A DNA stretch of 64,000 bases from Tanytarsus gracilentus. Taxonomy: Eukaryota; Arthropoda; Insecta; Diptera; Chironomidae. Under the pieces are notes generated by a model. The model had not been told where the DNA came from, did not search any database, and was given only the letters and a program-made list of their open reading frames with translations. Position numbers and translations under genes: made by a program. Of the stretch, positions 1-12,795 are shown in pieces. Every line of letters starts with the position of its first letter. Position 1 is the stretch's first letter. The DNA is taken from assembly GCA_038502055.1 (NCBI GenBank), contig JAXRKN010000038.1, positions 2,294,001 to 2,358,000 on the forward strand. The letters run 5' to 3'.

Positions 1-914
1 CGATCGCTCGTGAATTCATTCAACCCGCAACATGTCATATACACTAGAGCTTCTATTAATAACCCATACACTCGCTTTTCTTTCGACTATAATCTATTGT
101 TTTGTGGATTATATCAAGAGTTGTCATTAATACACGACAAACAGTTCCTATATCGATAAAAGTGTGTTTTTCTATTTTTTTTGCTGTGATAAGCTTCAAG
201 TTAAAAAATTTCATAATCTATCGATTTTATGTCGTCCTATTACAATTCTCCACCCGAAAAAAAAATACTTTTAATGGAACTTTTTTGTCTACAATTCTTA
301 AGAGTCAAAAACTTTTCCTCAAGTTCACAGTCGCTTCGAGTATTTTTCGAGCACAAACATAGAATGAGTAAAATTGCATTTGGCGAATGTAAACTGAAAA
401 ACTGAAAAAGTCAAAGACCGCATGTTGAGGAAGGTTCGGAAAGCGCTCATTGATTTTTTGTGCTGCTCATTTTGTCTTCTTCTTATTGCCGCAAAACGTT
501 CAGCTGAAAATTATTCTCTCGCACACGATGATACACAAAAAAAATCTTTTCTCCGATTTTTTATAGCTTTAATCAGTGATTTTGATTGAACATCTTCATC
601 CCCTCTCTACAAATAATAAAGCAAAGTACATTACACATATAAAAATATATATTTTGTGTACTACAATATAGAGACAGAACTCTGAAATCTCTCAGGAAAG
701 TCAAAGGTGGAGGTGTGTGTAAAGATTGATAGACAGCAAACGATAAATCGACGCACAGTCGTTAAAATGTGCTTACAACGAATAAGACTTTTATTTCCGA
801 CCTAATAAAGAGTGCTTATTGTGTTATTCGAGAGATTTTCTAAAAATCCTTAAAAAAAGTTAAGTTCTGCAAAAACCAAAAATAGAGGAAAAAAATCAAA
901 TTTTGCCATCAAAG
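1..914 (+). promoter_or_regulatory. Upstream region and probable 5' UTR of Hr46
   Basis: No coding exon is recognisable here. The sequence is AT-rich and lies directly before the Hr46 start codon. A TATA-like string (TATAAAAATA) begins at 638, and the DNA from about 665 to 914 has several in-frame stops and no long ORF, as expected of a 5' UTR. The promoter position is inference: no convincing initiator was found at the right distance, and an upstream non-coding exon outside the window is possible. Confidence 0.3.
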
Positions 915-3900
915 ATGGACAGTAATTTTAACAACTTCTTTCAACAACAATTATGGGGTGGCAGTGCAGGCGGCGCTGGTGGGAAGAATTTACCGAGAAC
1001 TGAAATTACTTCGAGCGATAAAAATACGCCGATGTCAGGCCAATCGAGTTCATCCTCCACAGCATCGATTCTTGCGCCAAGTAAGTTGGCACAATCTCAG
1101 CCGCCTCACTCAACCAACCGAGATATAACTCTTTCGCTTGATAATCGATTATACCTCGATAACTTACGACATCATCATCATCATCAGCAGCAGCATCAGC
1201 AACATCAGGCAAGACACGGGGGTAGTTTGAGTAGCAGTGGAAGCATGAGCATCGCACTAACAAGCGGTGGAAGCTCACGTGACAACAATAACAATGGTCT
1301 TAATAATAGTCAATCAATGGGTTTTGCGGCGAGTCAAAAGCTGCTAAATCGATTGGACATTGATACCATTCGAAGCAATGTGAATAGAAATGTTGGAAAT
1401 TGCAATTCAAACAGCAGCATGATGCACCATCAACATGGAACGATTTTGTTCAACACACTAAACGGAGGATTGGGATCCGGAGGAGGACTGTCGGATTGCT
1501 TTAATAGTTCCGATTATGGTCATCCCGATAGCACCACGCCACCACCTACTGCCATTTCGATGCCGCCACCGGCATCATCCGCCTCATCATCATCGTCAAC
1601 TATTAGTACAAACTTAGGGTTAAATAGAAGTAGCAATGGAAGTCAGGATGGAAATCCAGAGAAAGTTAAAACACCAAATTCTATTCGAGGTGAGATTTCA
1701 TTTTTGTAATGGGCAATTTAATTTAATTGAGCATTAAATCTCACATAATTTCGCATCTCTCTCGCTCTCTCACATTGTCTTCCACACTAAACTTGAGCGT
1801 CCAAAATTGTGCACTCCGCCGTACGGGAGAGAATGCTGAGAAGGAAAATTTGAACCAGGCAAGCAGAAGCGGAGAACACGCTTAATTTTATATCGGAAAT
1901 TGAAAAAAATTGCGCGCCTTTTTTCTCTTCGTCACTCTCTCACTCAACACAGAGAACTCGCAGCGTTTCTGTTTTGGTTCCCGACTTCTCTTCTCTGAAG
2001 GTCATTGGCCTCATCGAGAGTCGCATTCTCAGAACTTTAGGCTCTCCGACGTACATACACGCCGGGAAAAAAATTATATTTATGAGTAAGAATATGAATG
2101 GAAAAAGTTTTCGGAGTCGACGATATCAAAAAATATATCAGTAAAGGCAGTTGGCCTTTTCCGATAGACTTTTTCCGCTGTAATGGGAATTTTATTGGAT
2201 ATGAAGAAGAAAAGATTTTGGTGGGTGGTGAAAGAGCAATTCGACTAGGCCATTCACCATGTCGCATTGCCTTTTTATGGTGGCAAATTTATATTTTTAT
2301 CAAATCCTCGGAGGTTATTTAAATAGCAAATTTAGGGTTCAATCTGTGGGTGAAGGATTTTTAATTAAATTTTCATATCATGGATTTTTCCTAACTCTCT
2401 TTCGGGTGTAAAAGTAAAGCGATATATTTTTTTAATAAACAATTTCCATCAACATATTTTCATCTTTTAATTTATGGTTTTATTTTTGCCAAATCATTGC
2501 GTCCGTAATTCTATACTCTTTAATATTTTTACAACCTCCAGGCAGTGTGTTTATGATATGACTAAATAGATAAAAGTATAGATGACGCATTTAATGGACA
2601 CGCATAAGTTCATTGTCCTATTGGTGCTGAATTAACTACAAAAAGGTTGAACCGTTTTTAGTTGAATCATGAGCTCCGTTGCTTGGTTTTAAAGAAAAGT
2701 ATTTTAAAGCGAAAATCGTGCTTTCTATTCATAAATCATTTGAAAGCAAAAGGAAAATCTATTCAAAAGAAGTTTTTTAAGTGCATCTTTATTATGAAAC
2801 CAAGCTTCCACCCTCAAACTCTCTCGGGTGCTGAAAAGTGCCACCATCATCATGCTTTCAGCGATCGTTGACAAGCTTTTTTTTGATGTGTGAATGGCGC
2901 AGGAGGGTTGCTATCATATTTACTGCCTGCTTATTTCTTCCTTTTTGAGATTATCATCATCATCTATCTCTTTTGCTTCTTTTTTTTGCATAACAGCATC
3001 TCGTTTTTTTTGTCATGATGAACACAAAAAGCTCCATTCGAGAGAGCATAAAAGAGTGAGAGGGAATTGTCATCATAATAATTCAATTTGTTGTAAAACA
3101 GGAAATCTCGCAATTTCGCTGCATAAAATTCGCTTTTATTGTTTTACATCCATTGCCGCTAGTTTGTCTTTTCGTATGTATGAAAAATTTTTGTTCAGCG
3201 AGTTTTGAATGGAAGCTGAAAATGAATGGAAATTTATATCGCCATGCATTGAGCACTCTTACAAGCACCGATTGTTGTGAAATGGATCAGCAGCAGTCGC
3301 TTTATGATGCCAGTGGCTTACATTCTCATTCTGCTTCTCTTCTCAAGTGCCACACTGTCAATGAGATGGATAATGCAATGTTCTTTACACCACTCCTTTT
3401 ATGAGTGCATCTCCTTTGAATGATATTTCATCCTTGGCTGCAGCAGTGTGTGTCGGTAGTGCATCGAAGTGACGTTAAAGAAAACTATAAATATTTAATG
3501 CAATTCATCTAAACCGTAAGCGAGAGCTTTGAACGATGGAAATGATTTTCATCCCTTGTGGTGATTTCAAGTGGAAATTTATGGAAACTTAATTTTTCGA
3601 GAGATGATTGGATTTCAGTTTTATCGCAAAATTTTATCTTTTGATGACCATTTTGTAGGTGAGGTTTCAATTTATTCAGAAGTGAGCTTTCAAAAGTTTA
3701 ACAAGGGTAGATTTTACAAAAACGCACGCTTCAAGTTTCAAAATTCTATTAAAAGTAATTTTCAATATTTTCTCTTCATGCATGCCTCAACATGCATTAC
3801 ATTATCACTAATTAAATCACGAAATTCTACATTGTAAAATCACGACGTTAGAGTTACTAACTTTAAAGTCATACAAATACTTTTTGGTAGTAACTCGAAC

Positions 3901-6900
3901 TGAGAGAACTTTATGGAATGATGAAGTGAGACGCGAAATAAAAATATAGAAATTATTCACCTCGAAAATGCAGAATGAAAGAGGTTATTGAACTTGAAGT
4001 CGCTCGTACATTGCTCACGATGTAAAGCCGAAGCAAGGAGAAAATAAAGCTCAATGTGACATCATATGGCACATTTTATTTTTTATTTGTTCACACAATT
4101 TGTCATCACTCACAATCTCTTATGCACACACATATAGAGCCATTGGTGATGAGCGAGTGTCATTGAATTGCGATAATGTGTCGCTAATCTCTGCCGTATG
4201 TATTTTTATCAGTTCATTGATTTCTTCAAGAATAATAGGAAACGATTTCTTCGTTGTAGGAATTCAATTTTAAAAAATCGATTTTCATGTCATCACGACA
4301 ATTTTCACTTTTAAGATCGATAACGAGAACGTGATTGCCAGTGCACGCTGTTACTAAAAAGTGCAATAGAATCGCACAAGAATGTGTTAGTGAGTGAGGG
4401 GGAGAATGAGAAAAAAACACACAATGAGGCGACAGAGAACTGAAAACTGCATCATCCATTCCCTGACCTATGCAACTTTAATTCACATTGATAAGGTAAA
4501 TGCAGAAAATGTGAGGAAATTTTCTGCATCACATTCGTAAATGTATTTTTGTACGCTCTGCGATTTATTTTGGGAATGCTGCCGTTCAGAAATAGAAAAT
4601 TATATTTTTAAAATTATTGTGAAATCTCACAGGTTAGAATCGACACCTTAATTATATCCTCAGTTGCTCTGAAAATAAATAAATACACACAAACATTCGT
4701 ATCGCATCATCGAAGAAGACGACGACTGGGCGGCCGCGGTGTGAATGAACTCGACGCGCGATTGTAAATAAAAAAGAGTTCTATTTTTATCAATAGGCGG
4801 AATTAAAATGCGAAAATGTTATCGCTCTCGACGTGGCATTCCCTCTCGTCTAGGACATGTGCAATGCGGAATCTTTCGTGACATCACGAAATTCTTTAAA
4901 TTTTCACTTTACACTCATCTCATTAGCATTTTTTTAATTAAATCATTGTTGCTGCTGTCGAATGATTTTCTTTCGTTTTAATTCAATTTATGTGCGCCTA
5001 ACGTCAGGTTGTGTACGGAAATTAGATGATAAAAAAGCGCACACACACTGCGAGAGAGGTTAACGACACGAAAGTAATTTTTCTCTTCTATCTCGAAACT
5101 TTTTTTTTCTCGATAAACCCAAAAAAATGTAGCGAATTAATTTTGTTTTAGGGCCCTGTAGGAATTAGTTAGAGATATTAATTATAATAAAAAAAGAGTT
5201 AAGTAAATGACTTTTTTTACTACAGAAAAAAAAGTATCGAGTAATTTTAAAAATTCATGATTTAAAATTTTATTAAAGAACTCAATTAATTATCACTATA
5301 CTCAATGCTTAATTTTTTATATATTGAGAAATAATAATTCTCCACTTCAATGAATTAAGTTTTAGAAAAAGTTTTCGTTTCAAAATTCTAACCTCAAAAA
5401 ATGGACAAATTAATTTTCCCTTTTGCAAATTGCAAACCTAAATTGCAATTGAAATGCAATCGTCGTTGATTAATTTAAAAAAAGCTCACAGCATTAACAA
5501 AGAAAGATTTCGCAAATGTTTCTTCAGATTCTTAAAAGCTGCTGTTGTTGCAATCGGTGGAGATAAACAACAATACAGCACTTACAATTCATTCGAGCTG
5601 CAAGGGAAAAAGAGCTATTGCGGTGGTGGGAGAGTCGTGTAACCATTCTCTTTCGACATCTTTCTCGACAAATTGACTCCAACAATCGCATCTGGGGAGC
5701 TGCTCTATGGAAGAGAGAATTATGTCTAACGAGCCAGAAAGGAAATTGAAATGGAAATGCATAAACAAATAAAATGCGATGAAGCTATCTGTTGCAATCA
5801 ATTAATTAATTATTTTGCTATGTCTCTGCCCCGTTGTTGTGTAATTCAATTGAAATTGCGAAAAAATTATGTTGCAACTATTCTGAGATTACGGACTTTG
5901 TTTTATTTTCAGGGAGAACTTGAAGAAAAAAAAATATAACGCTTGTTTTTATTTCTACAAATTTGATGAACTTGCAATTTTTTTCACGATTTATAAATAA
6001 ATATTTTAATAATCAGCTCGACTTTGTAAATTTATAGACATTAAAATATTAATTGTTTAAGGTTGCGAAATATATGAAGAATTGTCATCTGTATTGAATT
6101 TTATAAAGTGACTTTAATCAAATTTTTTAATCTCATTGCAGCTCAAATCGAAATCATACCATGCAAAGTGTGTGGAGATAAGTCGTCAGGCGTCCATTAC
6201 GGTGTCATAACATGTGAAGGCTGCAAAGGATTTTTTCGACGTTCGCAGAGCTCAGTTGTTAATTATCAATGTCCGCGTAACAAGCAGTGTGTTGTTGATA
6301 GAGTAAATAGGAACAGATGTCAGTATTGTCGACTTCAAAAGTGCCTAAAGCTTGGAATGAGTCGTGACGGTAAGCTATATATGCAATTATCCTTTTTCAC
6401 ACTCTCTACGCTGATGCATTATTTTCATTTATCACGTCTAGACCCTTAAAGTTCTTTTACGATGTTTAAAAAAGAAAAACTCGAGTCATAAAATTTGCAC
6501 CTTATTGGATGTCGTGAAGTTTTAGTGAAATTTGTTTGACTCATTTTTACATTTTATTTATTGAAATTATTCAAGAGTGAAGAAAGTCAAAGAACTCATA
6601 AAATACCGCTTTACTTCCCCATATAAAAAATAAAGAAATTTTCTTTTTTCATTTTTCTCTCCTAAAAAATTCTTTCCTAAACTATTTTACGCAATCTCAA
6701 CGAAGGGTTGTTGACTTCGTAGTCGTTCAGTCCCTTTTTTTGCCTACACAACAACCATCCTCTTCATCACCATCATCATCATCATCGACGGTGACTCATG
6801 AGTTCTGAATAGTTTAAAAATTCTCTTTAAAGTCAACCATTGACCTTACACAATGGTGCTCAAATCAATTATTTCAACACATTCATTGTTTTACAAGTCG

Positions 6901-9900
6901 ATTACCAAAATAAGAATTTTACACATATTTTACACTCATTTACAAGCCATGTGACTTCCACCCGTTTTTAGCACATTTTACAAAATGTTGTGAAATTAAT
7001 TTTCAATAAGTGACAGCCACGATGGCGGCTTGCGTGAAGGCATTGACATCGTAGACAAAAAAAGTTGTTTTAGTTTTAATGAATTCATCAAAAATTAATC
7101 ATTGACGACAGCTCAAACATATTTACTTTATTGCCTTCTGGTGGACTAAGAATTTTTCTTTTTCGACACATTTTTTTGCTTTCATTTGAGTGGAACCAAA
7201 TATCCGTCATGTGGACGCATTAGAGTTTATTACCCTTTTCTTGAGATATCTATCTCACTGATTAATCGAATTATTAATGCCTCATGAGCTAGAGGGCTTA
7301 TGTGAGAGTTGTGGTTGCAAGACAAAAAATAATAATTTCATTTCAAAACTTACAAATTTATCCCATTGAGATGCAGCTAACCAAAAATATACAACCGCAA
7401 AAAGATAATCAATCATTTTTTGGAAATGTAAAACTTGGATAATTGAAAAAGAAAAGCCACAATTGCTCCATCAATTTCTATCCCCAATTCACAGCGGATT
7501 GAAAATATGAAACTCAATACAAACGCATTGTTCGCATCGAGGGAGTGCAAGGATAATGATAAGGGGGTGTTAATGGAGTATACAAGAGTACGAAACTTTT
7601 GTAAAATTTATATTTTGATGTGTAATTTTGAGGAATGAAAAAGTAAAATCCAACCCCTTGTTTCTTCCTTTCCAAACACATTAAAATTTAATGAATCACA
7701 TTTTATATTAACACCGAACTTTCGTAAACATGGCAGGGATTTATATGAGTCGTAATGTAACAAGATTTTGACGAATTGATATATACATAATGTTTAATGT
7801 GGGATGTAATTTAAGGATTAAATTTCCCCCCTTGCTGCGTACAATCAGAGCAACACGAGAAACTCGCCATATCATGACATTTTTAGAAACTCGAAATTTC
7901 TTTCCCCCAAATTTGATAACACTAAAGAATATTTTATACAACACAATATAGTAATATAATATTATAATCAAAAAAACTCCCCTCATGCCGCCTTTCCGGA
8001 AAAACGAACATACAAAGTTGGTTAGTGCCTAAAAATGAAGAGAAAGAATTTTGACTGATACGAGAGCTTCGAGAGAATTAAGAGAGTGAGCGAAGAAAGA
8101 AAGAGAGTGCGAGGCATATCGAAAAAAGCACGTGCACTGAGAAGGTCATTGACCAACGATTGTGTACTTTTTTCTTCTTTTGCGCCTCACTTCTTCCTAT
8201 ATACGAAAGCAGCAAACTCACTTCGCTCACTGTGTCATAACTGAATAAATGCTCCGCTCTTTTTCGTTTTGCTTCGCACATAAGAATCTCTTTTTATGCA
8301 TTCCTCTATGCTCGTTCTCGCAATTATTTATGTATTCTAGCTACGTCACAACAGAGTCATCTCCATGTGTGTGCGGACATAATAAAATTCTAATGTAATT
8401 CATGCACGTCACATGGTGCATTTCACAGCGAAATTATTCTCGCTCTCACACACCCACCCACCAACACGCAACGATGCCGTTATGTTGATGGTTATTAGAA
8501 TCCACTGTCATACATATGTTTTCCATTTACTCTCTCTCTCCATTAATTTGTTTGCGGTATTTTATTTAATGTGAGATGGGAAGACTTTTAATTTACACTG
8601 CGTTAATTGATTTCTCTCGAAACATGAAAAAAATGCTTGGAAATTTTGTTAGTTAAAATTAAGATATCATCGAGACAAGTGCGGATAGCAGCAGAAGTGT
8701 CATGAATAAATAATAAATCACCCTCGAATGGACAGCGGCAAGTAGGGGTGGAATTTGTTCGGTCAATAAAATCTTGGAGGGATTATGTTGAAGTAATATA
8801 GTTAAGAGATCACACGTGATGACATTAATAACAATCAAAATGGACAGCAAAATGAGATTTATTTTAGCTTCTTTGGCTATAAGAATTTTTTGGCACTTGA
8901 GATCGTGACAAAAAGAATTGCTTCAAATTAAATCTTGAGACAATAACGAGGATGACAATGGACTGCAATTAACGTTGCAACAAAAGCAGCTGAAATATTT
9001 TTATTACGCCATCAGCAGGTCTCTCTGCTATTCCGAGACTAACGAATTTAATTGTCATTGTTTTCTTCTTATTGTGTGATAATTTATTATCAGCACCAGC
9101 AATTGTGTCTGCAATTTTGCTTAAACTGTTGGCTGAAAATTTTAATTTTAAACTTGACGCCATAATATTTTGGGGATTTTCCACAAATTCATTTAAATTA
9201 AAAAACAGTTAAAAAATTAATCAAAGTTTCTTCCCCGCATATTTATGAAAAAAAATATTACTGAAGCAACTCCCAAAAAAATTCCAGCTGTATTCTTTTA
9301 CGCGTTTCAAAACTAAGAAGCGAACAATAATTACGAAATATACACGACAAGCATAATGAATGGAAAAACATAGCGGCAAAAAAAGAAGTTTAACTGTTTG
9401 CTGACACAGTGACTTTTATTACTTTTTTCCTCTTCGTATTCTTGTCTTTTTTATTTTCTCTCCATTCTAACATCATAATGATGATGGTTTTAGAAGAGGA
9501 AATGGAATTTTTTGCACATTTATGAGTTGACATTTTTCAACTCGGAAAGTAATTTATTTCATAAAATCAATTAAGCAATCATAAAGTCATATGTTGAATT
9601 GATTAATTTAATAAATATATTTTTTATAAATTCATGCCAAAAAATATTTATGCGGTGGCATAAAAGCACTCATCATGCATCAGCGGTGCAATCAATAACG
9701 AAAAATCTTTCATGGAGAAAAATGAATTTTTAATTAAAAATCTTCTTACCTTTTCATGTAGCCGTCAAATTTGGCAGAATGTCAAAAAAGCAGCGAGAGA
9801 AGGTGGAAGATGAAGTGCGATTTCATCGAGCACAGATGCGCGCTCAGGGCGACACGGCACCCGATAGTTCAGTCTTTGACACACAAACACCATCCAGCAG

Positions 9901-12795
9901 CGATCAATTACATCATGGCTATAATGGGTAAATATAAAAGTTTTTAAAAATCGATACATGGTGCTGTCACTGATTATGCAATGAAATTTGATTGACTTTC
10001 TTTTCCATCACAAACTCAAACATGTGCTTCTTCTTCTTCTGTCTCTCCACATACAGTTACAATACATATTCAAATGAAGTTGGTTATGGCAGCCCGTACG
10101 GCTACTCAACCTCCGTTACATCGCAACAAAACTTGGGCTATGATATCTCTGCAGATTATGTTGACAGTACAACTACCTATGAACCGCGCAGCACCGTCAT
10201 CGATCCGGACTTCATTGGAGGACATAGTAAGTTCAATTATATTATTTCGATAAATACTCTCTCCATAAAAAAATCACATCCAATATCACGTAAGATATAC
10301 CTTTTATGATTTTTATTATTATTTTTATGACTCCATAATTACACAAATATGTTTTTGAAAAATATCATTTTTAATCGCTTTAACTGTGAGTATAATGCAT
10401 AAAAAATACGATTTAATGAGAATTTGAGTGTAATCAACGTGGCATTATTACTTAAGCTTAAAGATGTTAACTCATACGCCTAAATTTTATGGGTGGGAAG
10501 GGTGTTGGGTGCTGAAATATATTTTGTACATAAATTCAATTTTTTTTGTGAGCCGTCAAATTTAAACGAAAGCATAGCACCTAATCCTGCTCATGTCGCA
10601 AGAGAAGTTAGATATAAAAAATTTAATTAAAGCAGTGAGATTTTCTAGCAGTTTTGCTTTTCTAGCAGTTTTAAATAATTCCTTGCGACACGTGCAAAAT
10701 TCATCTCAAAAAATTCATTTTTTTGGGTTATGGCAAAATAATACTAATTTTCATAAATTACTCTCCTCATACAAAAACCATTATCATTTCTGCATAATGA
10801 TGCTTAGTTTTTATTGTGTGTTATATTTGCATAAGAGCATTTGAGACAATACTAAAAAATTTCCAGATAAAAGCACATCGCCCTCACATCAGCGAACAAT
10901 TTCGCTCTCTGATATTCGTTTAGCTCGCCTAACAAACGTTTCAGATCAGCAAATGACTGATGTTACATTGCAAGGCACGGCATCAGCATTAAATAGCACG
11001 AATACATCATCCGGTGCAGGTCAAACGGCGAGCACAATTATCGCCATTAAGCAAGAATCATTATCGACGGTTGATAATTTGGTCGGAAGCTATGTTGACT
11101 CCACAACCTTCCTTCCATCGCCCAATAACCAACTTGGAAGTCTTGTGCAGAGTCACACATTGACTAATGACACGAATGGAGTCAACGAAGGTAAAGTAGA
11201 ATTTACTTTAAAGCTCATCTGAAAATTTATCACACGTTCATTGCAGGAAACTCTCAACAACAAACCGAAATACTTTTCACCGAAGACGATAGCTCATGTG
11301 ACTCGCAGAAATGGGGTAATTTAGCGCAAAATTGTTGATCAGCGTTGTTTACACCACAGAAATACACACAACTTATTGGCGAGAGATGTTCCTTTTGTGT
11401 TCCCATATATTCTTTCTTTATCGGCGTTATTTTTTTCCAGGATTCTCGTTAATTTTAAAATTACTAAAATTCATTCGACTAATTTTAATTTGTGTGAACT
11501 AACCTAAAACTCTTTTTTAGAGAAAATGAAGGAAAAATCTTTTAATTTGCAGTAAGAATTTTTAACATTAAAAATTAAAATTAAAAGTATTTTCCGACAT
11601 TTTCTCACGTGCTTATCATTTTTAAAAAAATTCATATAAAAACATTTTTGTACATGGGGATTCTTATTTTTAATTCAATAATTAATTATGATAATTTATT
11701 ATTTTGACTCTACTCTGTGTAGTTTCTATCTTGATTTTCTTTTTTTGTTTAAACTTTAACATTAAATTAATCGCCTTTCTTGCAGCCGAAGGTGACATTA
11801 ATGATGTTCTTATAAAAACGTTGGCTGAGGCTCATGCGAATACGAATATCAAGCTGGATAGTGTGAATGAGATGTTCCGTAAACCACAGGTAAATTATTA
11901 AAATTACTCTCGAGTGTAAGTTAAATGAAGAATTCATTTTGTCACGCAGGATATGAGTCAACTTTTATATTACAAAAACTTGTGTAAGGAGGATCTTTGG
12001 TTAGACTGTGCCGATAAGCTTACAGCTATGATTCAGAACATTATTGAATTCGCAAAACTCATACCTGGATTCATGCGACTGAGCCAGGACGATCAGGTTT
12101 GTAACTAAGCAATTTCCACCTCTTAATTGATTAAAAAATTAATTATCTTTTTGTAGATTTTACTCCTCAAGACCGGATCGTTTGAGCTCGCAATCATCCG
12201 CATGTCACGTCTAATGGATCTTTCACAAAATGCGGTGCTTTATGGTGAAGTGATGTTGCCACAAGAGGCGTTCTACACATCAAATTCATTGGAGATGAAA
12301 CTTGTTGCCGGAATCTTTGAGACTGCGAAAAGTATTGCTGAACTGAAGCTTACCGAAACTGAGCTCGCTCTGTATCAGAGTTTGGTGCTGTTATGGCCAG
12401 GTAAGAGTGAGCGAAACAAGAAGAGTTTCGAGTTTCAGAAATCTAATAATTTTTCTTCCTCATAGAACGTTCCGGTGTCCGAGGCAATACCGAAATTTTA
12501 AGACTTTTCAACATGAGCATGTCTGCGATTAAACAAGAACTGGAAGCAAATCATGCGCCACTCAAGGGTGATGTTACAGTGCTGGACACGCTTCTCAATA
12601 AAATTCCATCATTTAGGTGAGAAGAGTTTAAAAGTGATTTAAAAATTAATTAAAATATTTTCTCTCTTCAGGGAACTGTCGATGATGCACATGGATGCAT
12701 TGAGCAGCTTCAAGCAAGAGCATCCACAGTACATCTTTCCAGCGCTGTATAAAGAGTTGTTTTCTATCGACGCGCAACAAGATCTGTTAACATAA
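915..12795 (+). CDS. Hr46: Nuclear hormone receptor HR3 (ROR/NR1F type)
   Basis: Ligand-regulated-type transcription factor of the ecdysone cascade, orthologous to Drosophila DHR3 and vertebrate ROR. The joined exons are 915-1689, 6142-6369, 9762-9927, 10057-10226, 10867-11190, 11247-11315, 11786-11889, 11950-12096, 12157-12400, 12466-12616 and 12672-12795 (833 residues, all phases agree). Residues 1-258 are low-complexity Ser/Asn/Gln/Gly with a His/Gln run near 1163-1210. Residues 259-335 are the two-zinc-finger DNA-binding domain (CKVCGDKSSGVHYG, P-box CEGCKG, second finger CQYCRLQKC), followed by the carboxy extension AVKFGRMSKKQREKV that reads the 5' A/T flank of a RORE. A Ser/Thr-rich hinge follows. 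The ligand-binding domain covers about 578-833 and ends with the AF-2 helix PALYKELFS, typical of ROR. The ATG at 915 was chosen because the upstream in-frame TTG at 903 is not a usual start. The long N-terminus suggests a long isoform; a shorter one starting elsewhere is possible. Confidence 0.96.
1690..6141 (+). other. Hr46 intron 1 (4.45 kb)
   Basis: Donor CGAG|GTGAG and acceptor TTGCAG join Ser/Ile/Arg to the codon that opens the DNA-binding domain (phase 1). The intron is AT-rich with short ORFs that show no family resemblance. It holds an inverted AGGTCA-type site at 1999-2011, listed separately. Nothing else recognised. Confidence 0.8.
1999..2011. promoter_or_regulatory. IR-1 nuclear-receptor site in Hr46 intron 1 (candidate EcRE)
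   Basis: AGGTCATTGGCCT reads as two AGGTCA-type half sites in inverted orientation with a 1-bp spacer. The left half is perfect and the right half (AGGCCA on the other strand) differs at one base. IR-1 is the preferred layout of EcR/USP. Function is inferred from sequence and from the known ecdysone induction of Hr46 in other insects. Confidence 0.4.
6764..6787. repeat. CAT/ATC trinucleotide microsatellite
   Basis: A short run of CAT units, with one interruption, inside Hr46 intron 2. It is ordinary simple sequence with no coding context. Confidence 0.8.
8143..8155. promoter_or_regulatory. Near-perfect IR-1 nuclear-receptor site in Hr46 intron 2 (candidate EcRE)
   Basis: AGGTCATTGACCA matches the EcR/USP consensus PuGGTCANTGACCPy except for the last base. 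The ten core bases GGTCA-TGACC form a perfect palindrome around a 1-bp spacer. It shares the 12-base string GAAGGTCATTG plus a purine with the intron-1 site, so two similar sites lie in the same gene. Binding is inferred, not shown. Confidence 0.5.

Larger units (their letters stand above)
6370..9761 (+). other. Hr46 intron 2 (3.39 kb)
   Basis: It separates the zinc-finger exon from the carboxy-extension exon at a phase-1 boundary; the donor is GACG|GTAAGC and the acceptor ATGTAG. The intron contains a CAT-rich microsatellite near 6764-6787 and a near-perfect IR-1 receptor site at 8143-8155. No gene is recognisable on either strand. Confidence 0.8.

Noticed and set aside
6108..6449. 113-codon ORF reading through both ends of the Hr46 zinc-finger exon
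   Set aside because: Only 6142-6369 is coding. The start precedes the acceptor and the tail lies after the GTAAGC donor.
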